Positions 36,061 to 45,299 of a stretch of DNA of 64,000 nt are shown piece after piece. Every line of letters begins with the position of its first letter. The first letter of the stretch is position 1. A model generated the notes under the pieces. The model saw only the letters and a list, made by a program, of their open reading frames with translations, ran no database searches and had not been told where the DNA came from. This stretch comes from Chitinophaga pinensis (GTDB lineage: Bacteria; Bacteroidota; Bacteroidia; Chitinophagales; CAMDFR01). The stretch is taken from positions 124,001 through 188,000 of the forward strand of contig CAMART010000002.1 of NCBI GenBank assembly GCA_945860705.1. Reading direction: 5' to 3'. The position numbers and the translations under genes are program-made.

Positions 36061-39000
36061 TTAATAAGCTCCTCCTTTCTTCACCGCAGGTTTGAGTTCT
36101 TCTTTAGTTTTGTCTTGAAATTGTGCTTTTGTCTTTTTATATTTTTTATCCGCTTCATCTATATCATATTGTACTGCCCCTATTTTTTCTAGTTGAGAAT
36201 CGGTAGGCCTACCTTCATAAAAAGACAATCCAAAATATAATTCACTCAATCTATCTCTAAGTGCATCCTCATCTACAAAAGCTACGTTTCCTCCTTCTTT
36301 TACAGGAACTAAGAGTTTTCTGATGACTTCTAAGCTATCATTATATGCTTTGAGTGTTTCGCTAGCTTTACCTTCTTTTATAAGTGCTTGTATTGGTTTT
36401 TGGATAGACAATACTGAATCCATAAGTGATGCAAGATTTTCTTGAAGTTTAAATACTTTGTCTACAGCTTCATAGTTTTTATTTCTATCATCTAGAGATA
36501 TCGTTGAGTTTTTATCTTGAGTGAGCGTTAGTGTCCCATCATAAGAAGCAACTCCTACTAATAATTTTATTTTATATGTACCCGGTTTTACAAATGGGCC
36601 AACAGTACCACTCCAGTCTGCACGTCCACCACCTTCGGCTACTCGTGGTGGTTTGCTGCGCATATTCCAAGTGATCATATTGATACCTTTACGTTTTGTA
36701 CCAGGAAGTTCTGTAATCAATTTACCAGAATTGTCAAGAATTTGAACTTTTACATCACCACTATTTACTCTATCTTTTAAGTAATATTTGATAATAGCCT
36801 CTTCAGTAGAGTTGGGTGCAGTAAATCCTCCAGCATCAGGCCATGAGCCACCATAGTGTCCAGTACTTATTGCAGTAGGTTTTGTATTTAATACTTTTGC
36901 TGGGCTATTGAGTACTTCTGTATTCATTTCGCGTAGTGTAGAGATATCATCTATAATCAAAACGCCTCTACCATGTGTTCCAAGAACTAAATCATTTGTT
37001 TTCGGGTCTATTTGAATATCTCTCACCGGCACATAATCTGGCACTTTTGCTTTCATTTGCAACCAAGTTGCACCACCATCTGTAGTAGTATACAAACCCC
37101 ATTCAGTACCTACAAATAATATGTTTTTATTTACTAAGTCTTCTTTTACTTTATGTGCAAAGCCTTTTAATACAGCGCTTTTGAAAAGTGTCCAAGTATT
37201 TCCACCATCAGTACTTTTAGCTATATACGGATTCATATCTCCATACATATGATTATCAAATGTAGCGTAGATAGTGTTTTTATCAAACTTAGACGGTTCA
37301 ATACTACTCACCCAAGTCTGTGAAGGTATTCCAGCATTTTTATAATTGTAAGCATAGTTTTTCCATGTTGTACCATTGTCTTTGCTTATTTGAAGATTAC
37401 CATCATCAGTACCTACAAATATCATATTAGCATCTAAAGGCGACTCAGCTATGGTGAAAATAGTACAATGATTTTCTGCACTAGTATTATCATTGGTGAG
37501 TCCACCACTTTCTTCTTGCTTCTTTTTAGCAGGATCGTTCGTGGTTAGATCTCCACCTAATATTGTCCAAGAAAGTCCTTTGTTTTCGCTTCTATATAGA
37601 AATTGTGCAGCCATATAGAGTCGAGTTGGTTGAGTAGGTGATATATAAATAGGGGTGTTCCAGTTCCAACGCAATTTTTCTTCGCCTGCTTTTGGTTGTG
37701 GTTGTATGTCTTGTCCTTGATTGGTTTTAAGATTGAGCATTTGAGCATGACCACCTTGGTATTCACTGTATACTATATTGTTGTCAAGCGGATCTGGCTG
37801 TACCCAAAATCCATCTCCTCCGCCTACATTTCTCCAGTCGCCATTGTCTATTCCATTTACAGATTGCGAAGGAGCTTTCCACGAGCCATTGTCTTGAAAA
37901 CCTGCATAAACATTATACGGTTCTTGATTGTCTATTTGTGTATGATATGCTTGAGATATAGGCATATTGTTTAGGTATATCCAATTGTTGCCTCTATCTA
38001 CACTCATGTATACACCACCATCTGTACCTACATACATATGTGATGGATTTTGAGGATTGATCCAAAGCGCATGCATATCTGAGTGTACCCAACCACTGCT
38101 ATTCTGAGCACGTATCCATGAGTAACCACCATCTATACTATATGAAAAATTGAATGCAGGACGATATACTCTTTTTGGGTCAACAATATCATAAGCAATA
38201 CAAGAAAAATAAAATGGACGTGCAGTAACATTATCATCAGCACTTTGAGCTTTCCAGTTTTCACCAGCGTCACTAGAAATATATAAACCTGTTTTCTTTG
38301 CTTCACAAACGATTACGATATTATCAGGATTGACAGGTGATACAGCAATAGCTATTCTACCTAAATCGCCTTCTACTAATCCGTTTTGAATTTTTTTCCA
38401 AGTCTTGCCAGCATCAATACTTTTATACAATCCACTTCCTTTGCCACCACTATTGAATGCAAAAGGTTTTCTTCTAAACTCCCACATACTTGCATACATG
38501 ATGTCTGGATTTTTTGGATTAATAGCTATATCAGCACAACCAGTTTTGTCATCTACAAATAATATTTTATTCCACGTTTTACCTCCATCTGTAGTCTTAT
38601 ACAATCCTCTATCGGGTGAGTCGTTCCAAAGGTGACCTGGTGCTGAAGCATAAACTATATCTGAGTTTCTTGGGTCAATAATTACTTTGCTGATATGTTC
38701 TGTATTTTCCAATCCCATACATACCCAGTTATCGCCAGCATCAGTAGATTTATAGATACCTTTACCAATAGATACGGAGTTGCGCATATTGCTTTCGCCT
38801 GTGCCACACCATACTACATCGGGCTTTTTCTGGTCAATAGTAATATCTCCAATACTTTGAGGATGCTTATCGAAAATTGGTTTAAACTGCGAACCACCAT
38901 TGGTAGTTTTCCATATACCGCCACCTGCAGTGCCTACATACATGATTCTTGGGTCAGAGTTTACACCTATGATAGAAGTGATACGTCCTCCTGTAACAGC

Positions 39001-39126
39001 AGGGCCAATACTTCTAGCTTCTAGTTTACCAATAGATGCGGAAGTTAGTGAAGTAGTTTGCGCTTGAGAAATAATCGAACAAAGTGTAATAACTATACTT
39101 GTAATAATTTTTATTGATTTCATCAT
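36061..39126 (-). CDS. Secreted BNR/sortilin-type beta-propeller protein
   Basis: A 1021-residue exported protein with signal peptide MMKSIKIITSIVITLCSIISQAQ. Repeated blades carry Asp-box/BNR motifs such as STDAGDNWVCMG, TTDGGKTWNKI, SIDAGKTWKKI, SKDNGTTWKNY, STDGGNTWTLF and TTDGGATWLQM, as in VPS10/sortilin-like propellers annotated as glycosyl hydrolases in Bacteroidota. Catalytic residues for hydrolysis cannot be assigned. The C-terminal 250 residues form a beta domain and a helical Lys/Glu-rich end; there is no T9SS sorting domain, so it is likely periplasmic or exported otherwise. It starts 6 bases after the LolA-like gene. Confidence 0.88.
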   Translation of the reverse strand: MMKSIKIITSIVITLCSIISQAQTTSLTSASIGKLEARSIGPAVTGGRITSIIGVNSDPRIMYVGTAGGGIWKTTNGGSQFKPIFDKHPQSIGDITIDQKKPDVVWCGTGESNMRNSVSIGKGIYKSTDAGDNWVCMGLENTEHISKVIIDPRNSDIVYASAPGHLWNDSPDRGLYKTTDGGKTWNKILFVDDKTGCADIAINPKNPDIMYASMWEFRRKPFAFNSGGKGSGLYKSIDAGKTWKKIQNGLVEGDLGRIAIAVSPVNPDNIVIVCEAKKTGLYISSDAGENWKAQSADDNVTARPFYFSCIAYDIVDPKRVYRPAFNFSYSIDGGYSWIRAQNSSGWVHSDMHALWINPQNPSHMYVGTDGGVYMSVDRGNNWIYLNNMPISQAYHTQIDNQEPYNVYAGFQDNGSWKAPSQSVNGIDNGDWRNVGGGDGFWVQPDPLDNNIVYSEYQGGHAQMLNLKTNQGQDIQPQPKAGEEKLRWNWNTPIYISPTQPTRLYMAAQFLYRSENKGLSWTILGGDLTTNDPAKKKQEESGGLTNDNTSAENHCTIFTIAESPLDANMIFVGTDDGNLQISKDNGTTWKNYAYNYKNAGIPSQTWVSSIEPSKFDKNTIYATFDNHMYGDMNPYIAKSTDGGNTWTLFKSAVLKGFAHKVKEDLVNKNILFVGTEWGLYTTTDGGATWLQMKAKVPDYVPVRDIQIDPKTNDLVLGTHGRGVLIIDDISTLREMNTEVLNSPAKVLNTKPTAISTGHYGGSWPDAGGFTAPNSTEEAIIKYYLKDRVNSGDVKVQILDNSGKLITELPGTKRKGINMITWNMRSKPPRVAEGGGRADWSGTVGPFVKPGTYKIKLLVGVASYDGTLTLTQDKNSTISLDDRNKNYEAVDKVFKLQENLASLMDSVLSIQKPIQALIKEGKASETLKAYNDSLEVIRKLLVPVKEGGNVAFVDEDALRDRLSELYFGLSFYEGRPTDSQLEKIGAVQYDIDEADKKYKKTKAQFQDKTKEELKPAVKKGGAY

Positions 39127-39132
39127 TCTATT

Positions 39133-39870
39133 TTATTTTTTTGTAGGGATATCAAATTGAGAAAGGTCGACAGTTGAGTTAACTTCAATTTTGCTCAATT
39201 GAACTGGACCACCATCTTCATTACCATCTTCGTTTAAAGTTTGACTGGTATATGGATACATGATACCATAACTAGTTTTTCTAAAATCTGAATATACCGT
39301 AATGTTTTTTTCTTCTTTTTCAGCTAAACGTACTTTTTCTTCTGTTTTGAGTATATAAAATGATGTAGCATCTATATAATAATAAATCATATCACCAATG
39401 TTATTTGTTACTCTAATTTTATGTACTTCTACTCCATCAAAATCTTCAAGACCCAAATATTCGGCAGTACATTTTTTCTCTTTATAATTAAATAATAAAC
39501 CTTGTGGATCTGCACTTAATTTTATGCTTCTCAATCTATCTGCACTTAATGGATCAGTTTCACGCTTTCCTCCAAAAGGATTGTACGACCATCCATTGCT
39601 ATCTTTTAGAGCTGTTTTGCTAGTCATACCTTGCCAAGAAAAATCTGAATAAGCACCTAAAAAAGGTTTATTAGTATTGATATAATTTACGGGTGCTTGC
39701 ATGCCTGGTCCCATCACGTATACACCTGTAGATTTTATAGAAGTTACTTTTGACCAGAGCGCTCTACCTCCAGTTGCTTCAATATTTTTATTGATGATTT
39801 CGTCTACGCTTTGAGCATTCAAACCCATCCAAAAAGAGATTAAAAAAACAGTTAGAATATTTTTTATCAT
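39133..39870 (-). CDS. LolA/LolB-like periplasmic protein
   Basis: A 245-residue exported protein. The signal peptide is MIKNILTVFLISFWMGLNAQ; then SVDEIINKNIEATGG, the typical opening of Bacteroidota outer-membrane lipoprotein-sorting-like proteins. Half-barrel strands include VEVHKIRVTNNIGDMIYYYID and ILKTEEKVRLAEKEEKNITVYSDFRKT-type segments. This superfamily binds lipids or hydrophobic ligands; a true LolA function is not implied. It is the first gene of a two-gene unit with the BNR propeller gene 6 bases downstream, so the two may act together. Confidence 0.82.
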   Translation of the reverse strand: MIKNILTVFLISFWMGLNAQSVDEIINKNIEATGGRALWSKVTSIKSTGVYVMGPGMQAPVNYINTNKPFLGAYSDFSWQGMTSKTALKDSNGWSYNPFGGKRETDPLSADRLRSIKLSADPQGLLFNYKEKKCTAEYLGLEDFDGVEVHKIRVTNNIGDMIYYYIDATSFYILKTEEKVRLAEKEEKNITVYSDFRKTSYGIMYPYTSQTLNEDGNEDGGPVQLSKIEVNSTVDLSQFDIPTKK

Positions 39871-39924
39871 ATGATTACATATTATTTAAAATTAAAATTA
39901 GTTGATTATTTCTTAAAAACAAAA

Positions 39925-39954
39925 AAGCAGCCTTGTAATGATACAAGACTGCTT
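39925..39954 (-). terminator. Terminator of the T9SS beta-helix gene
   Basis: A 13-bp stem with one mismatch (39925-39937 with 39942-39954) and an ATGA loop, 24 bases after the stop codon, followed on the minus strand by T residues. Confidence 0.8.
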
Positions 39955-39978
39955 ATGATGAGAAAACTATTTACTAAA

Positions 39979-41589
39979 TTATTCTACTACTAATTTGTAT
40001 GTAGCTGTATTATTATCAGACAATACATTTACGATGTATAATCCTCTTTGAAGATTTGCAGTATTGATAGCTACTGAGTTAGAACCAGCATTCATAGTGC
40101 CATCAAATAAATTTGTAATCACTCTACCATTGATATCTAATAAATTGATATTCATATTTACATTTTTATCATTATTGATATTCAAAGAAGTTAAACCATT
40201 TGAAGGATTTGGGTAGATAGAAATCGAAGCTACATTTGGTATATTTACAACTGAAGTGTATGGAGAGTTTTGAGGATCAAAGTTTGTCCAACAATCCATC
40301 CAGTTAGTAGTACCAAAAGCACCTCTGTAAGTTCCTGTTTTGTCAAAGAAAGTACTACTTAAGTTTGAAGCTGTATAGCTAGCACCAGTCAAAAGTGGAG
40401 AACCAGAAGCAGGCATTGCGTTCACATTACTTAAGTTGAAAGGATCTGTAAGCATAGCACCAGTAGCTGCAGCATAGAATGTATTAGCGTTTGGAGTAGA
40501 AGGAACAAAAGTAGAATCAAAAGCAGCTGCATGATTTACATTACATCCTGCCCATACATTATTTTTTATTTCTGCAGTACCAGATGTAAAGTTTGCTTGA
40601 GTAGTAGAACTTTCAATAAATTCACCTATTGGCCATCCCATTACTACTGAATTGTATACTGAAAGATTTGATCTTTTTCTGATATGCATACCTCTTTTGA
40701 AGTAAGATGCTACAGGAGTTGTCAATGTAGCTTTAGGTCCTATTAAAGTAACATTACTAAATACTGGGCTAGTTAATGGTGTATTTGCAGTACCAGAACC
40801 GTCATTATCAGATTCAAAACCATTAGATGCACCAGCTACGTCATAGTAAGAAGAATCTCTTACCGCTAATAAAAATTGACATTTTCCAGAATATCCAAAA
40901 TCAGTGTCAAAATCATCATCTGTAGTACCAATTGCTACTAAGTATTTTGCATTTACAGTACCACCGAAAAACTCATAACTATCGTCGCCACTATATGATA
41001 CTTGTATGTGATCTACTACTGTACCAGAACCTACTCCACCAAAAGTAATACCATTGATTTCGTTATTGGTTACAAAAGCAATACCAGGGTATTCAATTCT
41101 AATGTATTGTAAAGTTCCAGAACTTTCTGTTGCATTAGTTCCACCATACTTTCCATCACCTGCAGAATTATCTACACCACCTTCTATTACTCCACGGATA
41201 GAATTACCCAATGAATCTTTTAAATTGATAGGCGCATTTCCTAATATAATTACCCCACCCCAATCACCTGGTTCTCTGTTATCTACTGGTTGGTTAGATG
41301 TAAAAACGATTGGATTACAGTTAGTACCTACAGCATTTATTTTACCTGTAGAAGTAATAATCAAAGTACCTTTAGTTGTTTTATCACCTTTAATAAGTGT
41401 ACCTTCATTGATAGTAAGAGTAGCACCACTTTTTACATATACAAATCCTGAAAGGATATAGACGTTGTCACTTGTCCATGTAGTGTTAGTAGTAATATCA
41501 CCACTTACAGTGATAGTAGATGCAAATAAGCTAGAACTTAGTAATAATATACTAAGAGCAAAAATTAGTTTTTGTACTGGTTTTTTCAT
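39979..41589 (-). CDS. Secreted parallel beta-helix protein with T9SS sorting domain
   Basis: A 536-residue exported protein. The signal peptide is MKKPVQKLIFALSILLLSSSLFA. The start of the mature chain (TVSGDITTNTTWTSDNVYILSGFVYV, GATLTINEGTLIKGD) and later segments with GGVIILGNAPIN, LQYIRIEYPG and VDHIQVSYSGDDSYEFFGG are typical of a right-handed beta-helix. The C-terminus is a type A T9SS domain (VASISIYPNPSNGL, ending NTATYKLVVE). It is divergent from the TonB receptor/two-component operon, and such proteins are often found beside receptors of this type in Bacteroidota. A joint role in capturing a nutrient is inferred. No enzymatic motif seen. Confidence 0.87.
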   Translation of the reverse strand: MKKPVQKLIFALSILLLSSSLFASTITVSGDITTNTTWTSDNVYILSGFVYVKSGATLTINEGTLIKGDKTTKGTLIITSTGKINAVGTNCNPIVFTSNQPVDNREPGDWGGVIILGNAPINLKDSLGNSIRGVIEGGVDNSAGDGKYGGTNATESSGTLQYIRIEYPGIAFVTNNEINGITFGGVGSGTVVDHIQVSYSGDDSYEFFGGTVNAKYLVAIGTTDDDFDTDFGYSGKCQFLLAVRDSSYYDVAGASNGFESDNDGSGTANTPLTSPVFSNVTLIGPKATLTTPVASYFKRGMHIRKRSNLSVYNSVVMGWPIGEFIESSTTQANFTSGTAEIKNNVWAGCNVNHAAAFDSTFVPSTPNANTFYAAATGAMLTDPFNLSNVNAMPASGSPLLTGASYTASNLSSTFFDKTGTYRGAFGTTNWMDCWTNFDPQNSPYTSVVNIPNVASISIYPNPSNGLTSLNINNDKNVNMNINLLDINGRVITNLFDGTMNAGSNSVAINTANLQRGLYIVNVLSDNNTATYKLVVE

Positions 41590-41711
41590 ATTTTTTTTAT
41601 TTAAAATTTGTACTGCAAAAGAATAACTACTATATTAGTTTAGATTTACTTTAATGTTAAGATTATATTAAATAATATAAAAGCACATTGTATACCAGAA
41701 TTAAATTAATA

Positions 41712-41740
41712 CTTAACAATAAGTTAACATTGGCTTAAGT
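41712..41740 (+). promoter_or_regulatory. Triple heptamer operator, PhoB/OmpR-type
   Basis: Three direct heptamers CTTAACA (41712-41718), GTTAACA (41723-41729) and CTTAAGT (41734-41740) recur with an exact 11-bp period, the spacing used by tandem PhoB/OmpR-family regulators. The third heptamer ends 20 bases before the TAGTTTTG box, exactly where a -33 box should lie, and no TTG is found there. A reverse-oriented single half-site TGTTAAG lies at 41655-41661 nearer the divergent beta-helix gene. Binding by the regulator encoded at 44595 is inferred. Confidence 0.6.
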
Positions 41741-41760
41741 AATAGTTTTTATTTGACATA

Positions 41761-41768
41761 TAGTTTTG
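41761..41768 (+). promoter_or_regulatory. -7 box of the TonB receptor/two-component operon
   Basis: TAGTTTTG matches TAnnTTTG, 18 bases before the ATG at 41787. There is no -33 TTG at the normal distance, which fits an activator-dependent promoter. Confidence 0.6.
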
Positions 41769-41786
41769 TACTTAATATAAACCATT

Positions 41787-44588
41787 ATGAAGAGAATATT
41801 AATATTATTAGTTTTAATTACAAGTTTATTTATAGTAAAAGCTGGTACAGGAACTATTTCAGGAAAAATAATAGATGCTAAAAATAGTGAAACTTTGATA
41901 GGCGCTACAGTAATCATAGAGGGAACTACTACAGGTGCTGCATCAGACATAGAAGGAAACTTCGTATTGAAAAATTTAGAGGAGAAGACTTATACCTTAG
42001 TAGTAAGATATGTAGGATATGAGGAAAAAAAGGAAGCAAATATAATTGTTAAAAATGGTGAAGTAACAAACGTAACTATACTTATGAATAGTATAGAGAA
42101 TACTCTAGGGCCAGTGACAGTAACAGCAAAAGTAAGCAAAGACAATACTTCTGCAATTATCACTATGCAAAAAAATAGTTCTACTATATCTAGTGGTATC
42201 AGTGGCGAAGAAATAAAAAGATCACCAGATAGAAATTCGAGTGAAGTAATAAAAAGAGTAAGTGGTGCTACTATTCAAGACAATAAATATGCTATCATCA
42301 GAGGATTGAGTGATAGATACAATTATGCCATGGTGAATGGAGCAGTACTCCCAAGTACAGAGCCAGATAGAAAAACATTTTCATTTGATATTTTTCCTTC
42401 CAATTTGTTAGATAATATTATTATTACTAAAACTGCTCAGGCAGATTTGCCGGCAGAATTTGCCGGCGGTATAATACAATTAAATACTAGAGATGTACCA
42501 GAACAAAGTTTTTTTAATTTCACAATAGCACAAAATTTTATTGAGAACTCAAGTTTTAAACCATACTATAGTTACAAAGGAAGCAAAACGGACTTTCTAG
42601 GTGTAGACAGAAACTTTAGAGCACTTCCAAGTTCTTTCCCATCGGCAGATACAGTGGTAGCAGGTAGTAGAGACCAACGATTTGCCTATGCAAAAACATT
42701 GAAAAATGATTGGGGTTTACAAAAAAAGAAAATGGCCTACCCTGGTCAGAGTTTTCAACTAAGTGGAGGTTATACAAAAGAATTTAAAAAATTGAAATTT
42801 GGTGCGGTTGCATCATTTAGTTATTCAAATACTATAAGAATAGTAGAACAAGAGAGATATGATTTTTTAGATGATGGTACGCCATTATTTGCTTTTACAG
42901 ATCAGGTATATAGCAATCCAGTATCGATAGGTTCTTTATTAAATTTGAGCGCGATTATTAATAATAATCATAAGTTATTTTTTAAGAATACATTTAATAT
43001 AAATTCAAATGATGTTACAACATTAAGAACTGGGAAAAATTTTGATGCACTTAGAGATTTTCAAAAAAACTCTATGGAGTTTTTTAGTACCATGTTATAC
43101 AATGGACAGCTTGGTGGTGAACATGTATTTGGAGAAAGAAAAATAAAACTAAAATGGATGGGAGGCTACTCTTATGTAAATAGAGATCAACCAAACACTA
43201 GAAGAATGTCTTACTCTAAAGATTATAATGATGCTACAGATACTACATATACTGCAGATATTGCAAACCAAGTAAATATAGGATTAGGAGGTATGTTCTT
43301 TTCGCAACTAAAAGAAAACATATATAATGGAGGTGCAGATTTGACGGTGCCATTTAAAATACAAGAACAAAAACAAAGTATCAAAGCGGGTGTATATATT
43401 CAAGAAAAAAGAAGAGATTTTGAAGCAAGAGTATTGGGTTATACAATAGCAAGATCAAGCAGATTTGATAGAAGCTTATTGGATTTGCCACAAGATCAGA
43501 TTTTTGATACTTCAAACATCAATCAAAGTGGATTTAATATAGCAGAAATAACAAATAAAAGCGATAAATATAAAGCTTCATCTAGTTTGTATGCAGGTTA
43601 TTTAATGGCAGAGAGTAATATTAAAAATAAATTAAAACTTGTATACGGAGTAAGGTTAGAATATTTTAGACAAAAATTAAATTCATTTAATTATAGTGGT
43701 GACTCTGTAAATATAGATAGAAAAGAATTGTCTATACTTCCATCTATCAACGCTATATATTCATTGAGTGAAAAATCAAATCTAAGATTGTCATACTCTA
43801 TGACTGTTGCTAGACCTGAGTTTAGAGAGATTTCTCCTTTTTCGTTCTATGATTTTGCTACTACATTTACAGTAGTTGGTTTTGATTCAATTAAACAAAC
43901 ATCCATACATAATGTGGATTTGAGATATGAGTATTTTTTTGGCAAAGGTCAGATGATAGCAGGTACGGTATACTATAAATATTTTAAAAATCCTATTGAA
44001 CAAATCGTAACAGCAAAAGCAGGAGATTATACTATATTTTCGTATGACAATGCTCCACTTGCGCACAATGTTGGTGCAGAAATAGAATTTAGAAAGAATT
44101 TAGATTTTTTAAATAACCTAAAAAATTGGGGACATTGGGATGACTTTACATTTAGTGCAAATTTTGCATATATTTATTCTAGAATAGACTTAACAGGCTC
44201 AAATACTGCGGGTGCACTCAAAAGAAGCTTACAAGGTCAGTCACCATATGTGTTGAATTTAGGTTTTACATACAGACAACCAAAATTAGATTTGAGTTTT
44301 ACGGTTTTGTATAATCAAATAGGAAAAAGACTAAGTGTTGTAGGTACATCAGTTTACGCAGATTTAATGGAAAATTCAAGACCATTATTAGATTTGCAAA
44401 TAAGCAAAAAAGTATTTAAAAATGGAGTTGTTAAATTTACCATGTCAGATTTAATAGCAAAACCAAGTTATCTTTATCAAAATAATGATGGAAAACAAAA
44501 ATTTGATAAAAATAGGGATACGATAATAAACAAAAACATGAATTATAGAAGTTATAATATTTCATTTACATATACCTTTAAAAAATAA
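41787..44588 (+). CDS. TonB-dependent receptor with carboxypeptidase-like N-domain
   Basis: A 933-residue outer-membrane receptor. The signal peptide is MKRILILLVLITSLFIVKA. A CarboxypepD_reg-like domain follows (GTISGKIIDAKNSETLIGATV), then a plug with SSTISSGISGEEIKRSPDRNSSEV, YAIIRGLSDRYNYAMVNGAVLP, SFDIFPSNLLDNIIITKTAQADLPAEFAGG, and a large beta-barrel ending YRSYNISFTYTFKK. It imports an unknown ligand with TonB energy. The response regulator gene starts 6 bases after its stop codon, so receptor and regulators share one transcript. The PhoB/PhoR-like pair suggests a phosphate- or other nutrient-limitation signal (inference). Confidence 0.92.
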   Translation: MKRILILLVLITSLFIVKAGTGTISGKIIDAKNSETLIGATVIIEGTTTGAASDIEGNFVLKNLEEKTYTLVVRYVGYEEKKEANIIVKNGEVTNVTILMNSIENTLGPVTVTAKVSKDNTSAIITMQKNSSTISSGISGEEIKRSPDRNSSEVIKRVSGATIQDNKYAIIRGLSDRYNYAMVNGAVLPSTEPDRKTFSFDIFPSNLLDNIIITKTAQADLPAEFAGGIIQLNTRDVPEQSFFNFTIAQNFIENSSFKPYYSYKGSKTDFLGVDRNFRALPSSFPSADTVVAGSRDQRFAYAKTLKNDWGLQKKKMAYPGQSFQLSGGYTKEFKKLKFGAVASFSYSNTIRIVEQERYDFLDDGTPLFAFTDQVYSNPVSIGSLLNLSAIINNNHKLFFKNTFNINSNDVTTLRTGKNFDALRDFQKNSMEFFSTMLYNGQLGGEHVFGERKIKLKWMGGYSYVNRDQPNTRRMSYSKDYNDATDTTYTADIANQVNIGLGGMFFSQLKENIYNGGADLTVPFKIQEQKQSIKAGVYIQEKRRDFEARVLGYTIARSSRFDRSLLDLPQDQIFDTSNINQSGFNIAEITNKSDKYKASSSLYAGYLMAESNIKNKLKLVYGVRLEYFRQKLNSFNYSGDSVNIDRKELSILPSINAIYSLSEKSNLRLSYSMTVARPEFREISPFSFYDFATTFTVVGFDSIKQTSIHNVDLRYEYFFGKGQMIAGTVYYKYFKNPIEQIVTAKAGDYTIFSYDNAPLAHNVGAEIEFRKNLDFLNNLKNWGHWDDFTFSANFAYIYSRIDLTGSNTAGALKRSLQGQSPYVLNLGFTYRQPKLDLSFTVLYNQIGKRLSVVGTSVYADLMENSRPLLDLQISKKVFKNGVVKFTMSDLIAKPSYLYQNNDGKQKFDKNRDTIINKNMNYRSYNISFTYTFKK

Positions 44589-44594
44589 AAAATT

Positions 44595-45272
44595 ATGAGT
44601 AGAAGTGTTATAAAAATACTGTTAGTGGATGATGAACCAGATGTAATTGAATTTATGAGTTATAACCTTAAAAAAGAAGGATACTCAATATTTAGTGCAT
44701 CAAATGGTAAAGATGGGATAGAGTTAGCAAAAAAAATTAATCCAGATCTTATTGTACTAGATGTGATGATGCCAGAAATGGATGGAATGGCTACCTGTAG
44801 AGCTCTAAGAAGCTTAGAACAATTTAAAAGTACCTTGATTATTTTTCTAACTGCAAGAGATGAGGAGTATTCACAAATAAGTGGTTTTGATGCAGGAGCT
44901 GATGATTATGTAACTAAACCAGTAAAACCGAGAATATTTTTGAGTAGATTGCAAGCATTGCTTAGAAGGAGTGATACATCAAAAAAACAACTCAACGTAA
45001 AAATTGGCGATATTGAAATAGATCCTGAAAAATATCTTGTATACAAAGGTACTGAGACTATAGAGCTTCCTAAAAAAGAATTTTTATTATTACAACTCTT
45101 GATGTCAAAACCTGGAAGAGTATTTAATAGAGAAGAAATAATGAGTAGAGTATGGGGCAACGAAAGTATAGTAGGAGATAGAACTATAGATGTACATATA
45201 AGAAAACTAAGAGAAAAACTCGGTGATGAGATAATAAAAACAATGAAAGGAGTTGGTTATAAATTTGACTAG
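44595..45272 (+). CDS. OmpR/PhoB-family response regulator
   Basis: A 225-residue regulator. The receiver domain has acidic residues in LLVDDEPDVIEF, phospho-accepting Asp56 in LIVLDVMMPEMDG, and the conserved Lys in YVTKPVKPRIF. The C-terminal winged-helix DNA-binding domain has LLQLLMSKPGRVFNREEIM and VGDRTIDVHIRKLREKLGD, typical of PhoB/OmpR. It is cotranscribed between the TonB receptor and the sensor kinase. It is the natural candidate for binding the 11-bp-spaced heptamers at 41712-41740, giving autoregulation of the operon (inference). Confidence 0.95.
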   Translation: MSRSVIKILLVDDEPDVIEFMSYNLKKEGYSIFSASNGKDGIELAKKINPDLIVLDVMMPEMDGMATCRALRSLEQFKSTLIIFLTARDEEYSQISGFDAGADDYVTKPVKPRIFLSRLQALLRRSDTSKKQLNVKIGDIEIDPEKYLVYKGTETIELPKKEFLLLQLLMSKPGRVFNREEIMSRVWGNESIVGDRTIDVHIRKLREKLGDEIIKTMKGVGYKFD

Positions 45273-45299
45273 ACTTAAATGTTGTTGTAGTTTTATAGT

